NCBI GenBank assembly: GCA_000447245.1
Contig: AUYT01000001.1
Span: 1,358,001 to 1,422,000, forward strand
Reading direction: 5' to 3'
Origin: a candidate division Zixibacteria bacterium RBG-1
GTDB taxonomy: Bacteria; Zixibacteria; MSB-5A5; DSPP01; RBG-1
DNA: 64,000 nt
Shown: one piece after another, positions 62,240 to 64,000 of the stretch
Numbering within the stretch: position 1 is the first letter of the stretch
Layout: each line of letters opens with the position of its first letter
The notes under the pieces: generated by a model
What the model saw: only the letters and a program-made list of their open reading frames with translations
What the model was told of the DNA's origin: nothing
Databases searched by the model: none
Position numbers and translations under genes: made by a program

Positions 62240-63589
62240 TTATTTCAGGCCGTACTCTTTCAGCTTATTTCTCAAAGTTCTGGTGGAGATTCCCAAAACA
62301 TCCGCGGCTTTGGTCTGGTTATTGTCGTAAGAAGCCAAAGTCTTCAAGATTAAATTTCTCTCTAGATTTTCCAAACTCTGACCTACCTGCAAATCCGCTT
62401 GAGTGGCTTCTACCGGCAAAGTTAACTCCCGGGGGAATTCAGCCGGAGATAAAATCTTATTTTTGGCCACTACCACGGCTCTTTCAATATAATTTTCCAG
62501 CTCCCGCACATTGCCGGGCCAGGGATAATTTAAAAGAAGTTCCATGACTTCTTTTGAAACGCCTGATATATGTTTATTATTTTCCGAAGAGTATCTTTTT
62601 ATGAAATGTTCCACCAAAGCCGGAATATCCTCTTTTCTGTCTTTTAGAACCGGCAGGTGAATGGGGAAAACATTCAAACGGTAAAATAAATCTTCCCTGA
62701 AATTTCCTTTTTTAGTCTCGGCTGCTAAATTTTTGTTAGTGGTGGCTATGATTCGTACATCTACCTGAATGGTTTCTCCGGACCCCAAACGCTCAAATTC
62801 TCTTTCCTGTAACACTCTCAGTAATTTTCCCTGTAAATTGGAGGAAATTTCCGAGATTTCATCCAAAAGTAAAGTTCCACCGTGGGCTATTTCAAACCTG
62901 CCTGCGGTTTTCCGTATGGCACCGGTAAAAGCCCCCTTTTCAAAGCCGAAAAGCTCGGCCTCGATTAATCCTTCCGGAATGGCGGCGCAGTTGATTCTGA
63001 TAAAGGGATAATCTTTGCGATTGGAATTAAAATGAAGGGCTGTAGCTACCAACTCTTTGCCGGTACCGGTATCACCGGTTATCAATACCGTTGCTTTGCT
63101 ATCTGCCACTACCTGTATCTGTTCAAAAACCTTTTGCATACCCGGAGACTTGCCGACTATATTTTCAAATTTATATCTGCCGGCCAGCTGTGAACGCAAA
63201 CGCTTATTCTCTTCTACTAACCTTTGGTATTCCAGAGCCTTTTTAACTATAATTTCAATCTCGTCTGCTGAAAAAGGTTTCATAACATAGTCAAAAGCCC
63301 CCAACTTCATAGCTTCCACAGCATTTTCCACAGTTCCGAATGCGGTCATCATCACTACTTTGGTATCTGGGGTGGTTTCTTTGACTTTTTTTAAAACTTC
63401 CATACCGGATATGGTGGGCATACGTATATCGGATAGCACTAAGTCAAAATTGCTGGAGGAAATTTTTTCTAGGGCTTCTTCTCCGGAGGAGGCGGTTTCT
63501 ACACCAATGTTCAGCCGCTGCAGAGTTTCTTTTAAGAAAGCCTGCACCAGACTATCATCTTCTACAATCAGAATTTTTCTGTTTAACAA
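62240..63589 (-). CDS. NtrC-family sigma-54 response regulator
   Basis: 449 aa: receiver (LVLSDIRMPTISG), AAA+ with GDTGTGKE in Walker A, GAFTGA and LLLDEISE, and Fis-type HTH (AADVLGISTRTLRNKLKEYG). Its kinase gene begins upstream, beyond the right edge of the window, 110 bp separating them. It is a third sigma-54 activator in 44 kb. Target unknown. Confidence 0.92.
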   Translation of the reverse strand: MLNRKILIVEDDSLVQAFLKETLQRLNIGVETASSGEEALEKISSSNFDLVLSDIRMPTISGMEVLKKVKETTPDTKVVMMTAFGTVENAVEAMKLGAFDYVMKPFSADEIEIIVKKALEYQRLVEENKRLRSQLAGRYKFENIVGKSPGMQKVFEQIQVVADSKATVLITGDTGTGKELVATALHFNSNRKDYPFIRINCAAIPEGLIEAELFGFEKGAFTGAIRKTAGRFEIAHGGTLLLDEISEISSNLQGKLLRVLQEREFERLGSGETIQVDVRIIATTNKNLAAETKKGNFREDLFYRLNVFPIHLPVLKDRKEDIPALVEHFIKRYSSENNKHISGVSKEVMELLLNYPWPGNVRELENYIERAVVVAKNKILSPAEFPRELTLPVEATQADLQVGQSLENLERNLILKTLASYDNNQTKAADVLGISTRTLRNKLKEYGLK

Positions 63590-63697
63590 TTTAACCTCAG
63601 ATCTCGGGTTGATTTAGGTTAGTTTACAAAAATTCATATGTACAGTCTCTCTAAAATTAGAATTGACCATTTGATTCATAAAATTCGATTAAATTTA

Positions 63698-64000
63698 TTA
63701 AAACAGAGGTAAACTTATTTCCACCTCTGTTCCTTTTCCCACTTCCGAGTTAACCTTAATTTCTCCTTGATGGGCTTCCACAATTTTCTTAATAGTGGCC
63801 ATTCCCAAACCGGTCCCACCTTCTTTGGTGGTAAAAAATGGGGTAAACATTTTATCTAAGACCTCTTTGGACATTCCTGAACCGGAATCAGCAATCTTGA
63901 GGAAAAGCTTTTCTTGTTTTATTTTTTGGTCTCTGGCATACTCCGCTGAAATTTTGACTTTTCCTCCTTTGGGCATGGACTGGGTTGCGTTCTGCAATAA
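63698..64000 (-). CDS. Sensor histidine kinase, C-terminal ATPase part only
   Basis: The last 100 codons (plus stop) of a kinase that begins beyond the window. Visible are the N-box (LQNATQSM), DSGSGMSK, the F-box FTPFFTTKE and GGTGLGMATIKKIVEAHQG of the HATPase domain. Probable partner of the regulator downstream. Sensor domains lie outside the window. Confidence 0.85.
   Translation of the reverse strand, partial: LLQNATQSMPKGGKVKISAEYARDQKIKQEKLFLKIADSGSGMSKEVLDKMFTPFFTTKEGGTGLGMATIKKIVEAHQGEIKVNSEVGKGTEVEISLPLF

Noticed and set aside
1-64000. CRISPR arrays, tRNA or rRNA genes, prophage or integron genes
   Set aside because: No regularly spaced repeats, cloverleaf patterns, integrase or structural phage genes were seen on either strand.

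Overview
The window is about 40% GC and reads as one stretch of chromosome from a Gram-negative, probably uncultivated bacterium. Clues are type IV pilus genes with an outer-membrane secretin, a TonB-dependent-receptor-like barrel, several lipoboxes, FlgD/T9SS-like and dockerin C-terminal domains, and three sigma-54 activators. This mixture resembles FCB-group candidate phyla such as Zixibacteria; the assignment is inference from gene content only. Nearly all genes lie on the minus strand. The exceptions are a short plus-strand pair at 4.2-5.6 kb (broken cytochrome b5-like gene plus FAD oxidoreductase) and another at 49.9-52.1 kb (dockerin subtilase plus a frameshifted GYD gene). No rRNA, tRNA, CRISPR array, integrase or phage module was seen.

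Layout, left to right. 0-2.1 kb: a Ser/Thr kinase cut by the window edge and a Y1 (RAYT-type) transposase between two REP-like palindromic repeats. 2.1-5.6 kb: two core-MetE-like proteins, one lacking the zinc ligands, divergent from the b5/oxidoreductase pair. 5.6-14.6 kb: a degenerate GAF/receiver sensor, then trpS-scpA-scpB-cmk-plsC-rpsA housekeeping genes, a lipoprotein and an HNH nuclease. 14.8-19.8 kb: CtpA protease and a set of secreted proteins headed by a consensus sigma-54 promoter. 20-26 kb: an NtrC-type two-component pair, then a non-canonical Nramp transporter coupled to a PRC/MgtE-N/CBS protein. 26-41 kb: PHP enzymes, an MFS carrier, a TonB-receptor-like barrel, a metalloprotease, a fused formiminotransferase-cyclodeaminase, a deoxyhypusine-synthase-like protein, LMW phosphatase, TsaC, ManC and an acyl-CoA synthetase.

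41-49.7 kb: a type IV pilus region, with pilMNOPQ downstream of a minor-pilin operon that has its own sigma-54-like promoter. The PilP-like protein carries the AMIN domain normally found on PilQ, and the secretin is correspondingly short. 52-64 kb: an orphan sigma-54 regulator, then a DNA-end-processing cluster of archaeal type, nurA-PH-herA-mre11-rad50 plus an SNase with a zinc-binding tail, then ubiE, a lipoprotein and another sigma-54 two-component pair cut by the right edge.

The most interesting points are the complete NurA-HerA-Mre11-Rad50 operon with an embedded membrane PH protein; the zinc-less MetE paralogue; the Nramp-like transporter with altered metal ligands beside a soluble MgtE-type sensor; the PilP/PilQ domain rearrangement; and the two sigma-54 promoter sites among sigma-54 regulators. 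All functions are read from motifs and family knowledge; no database search was possible.
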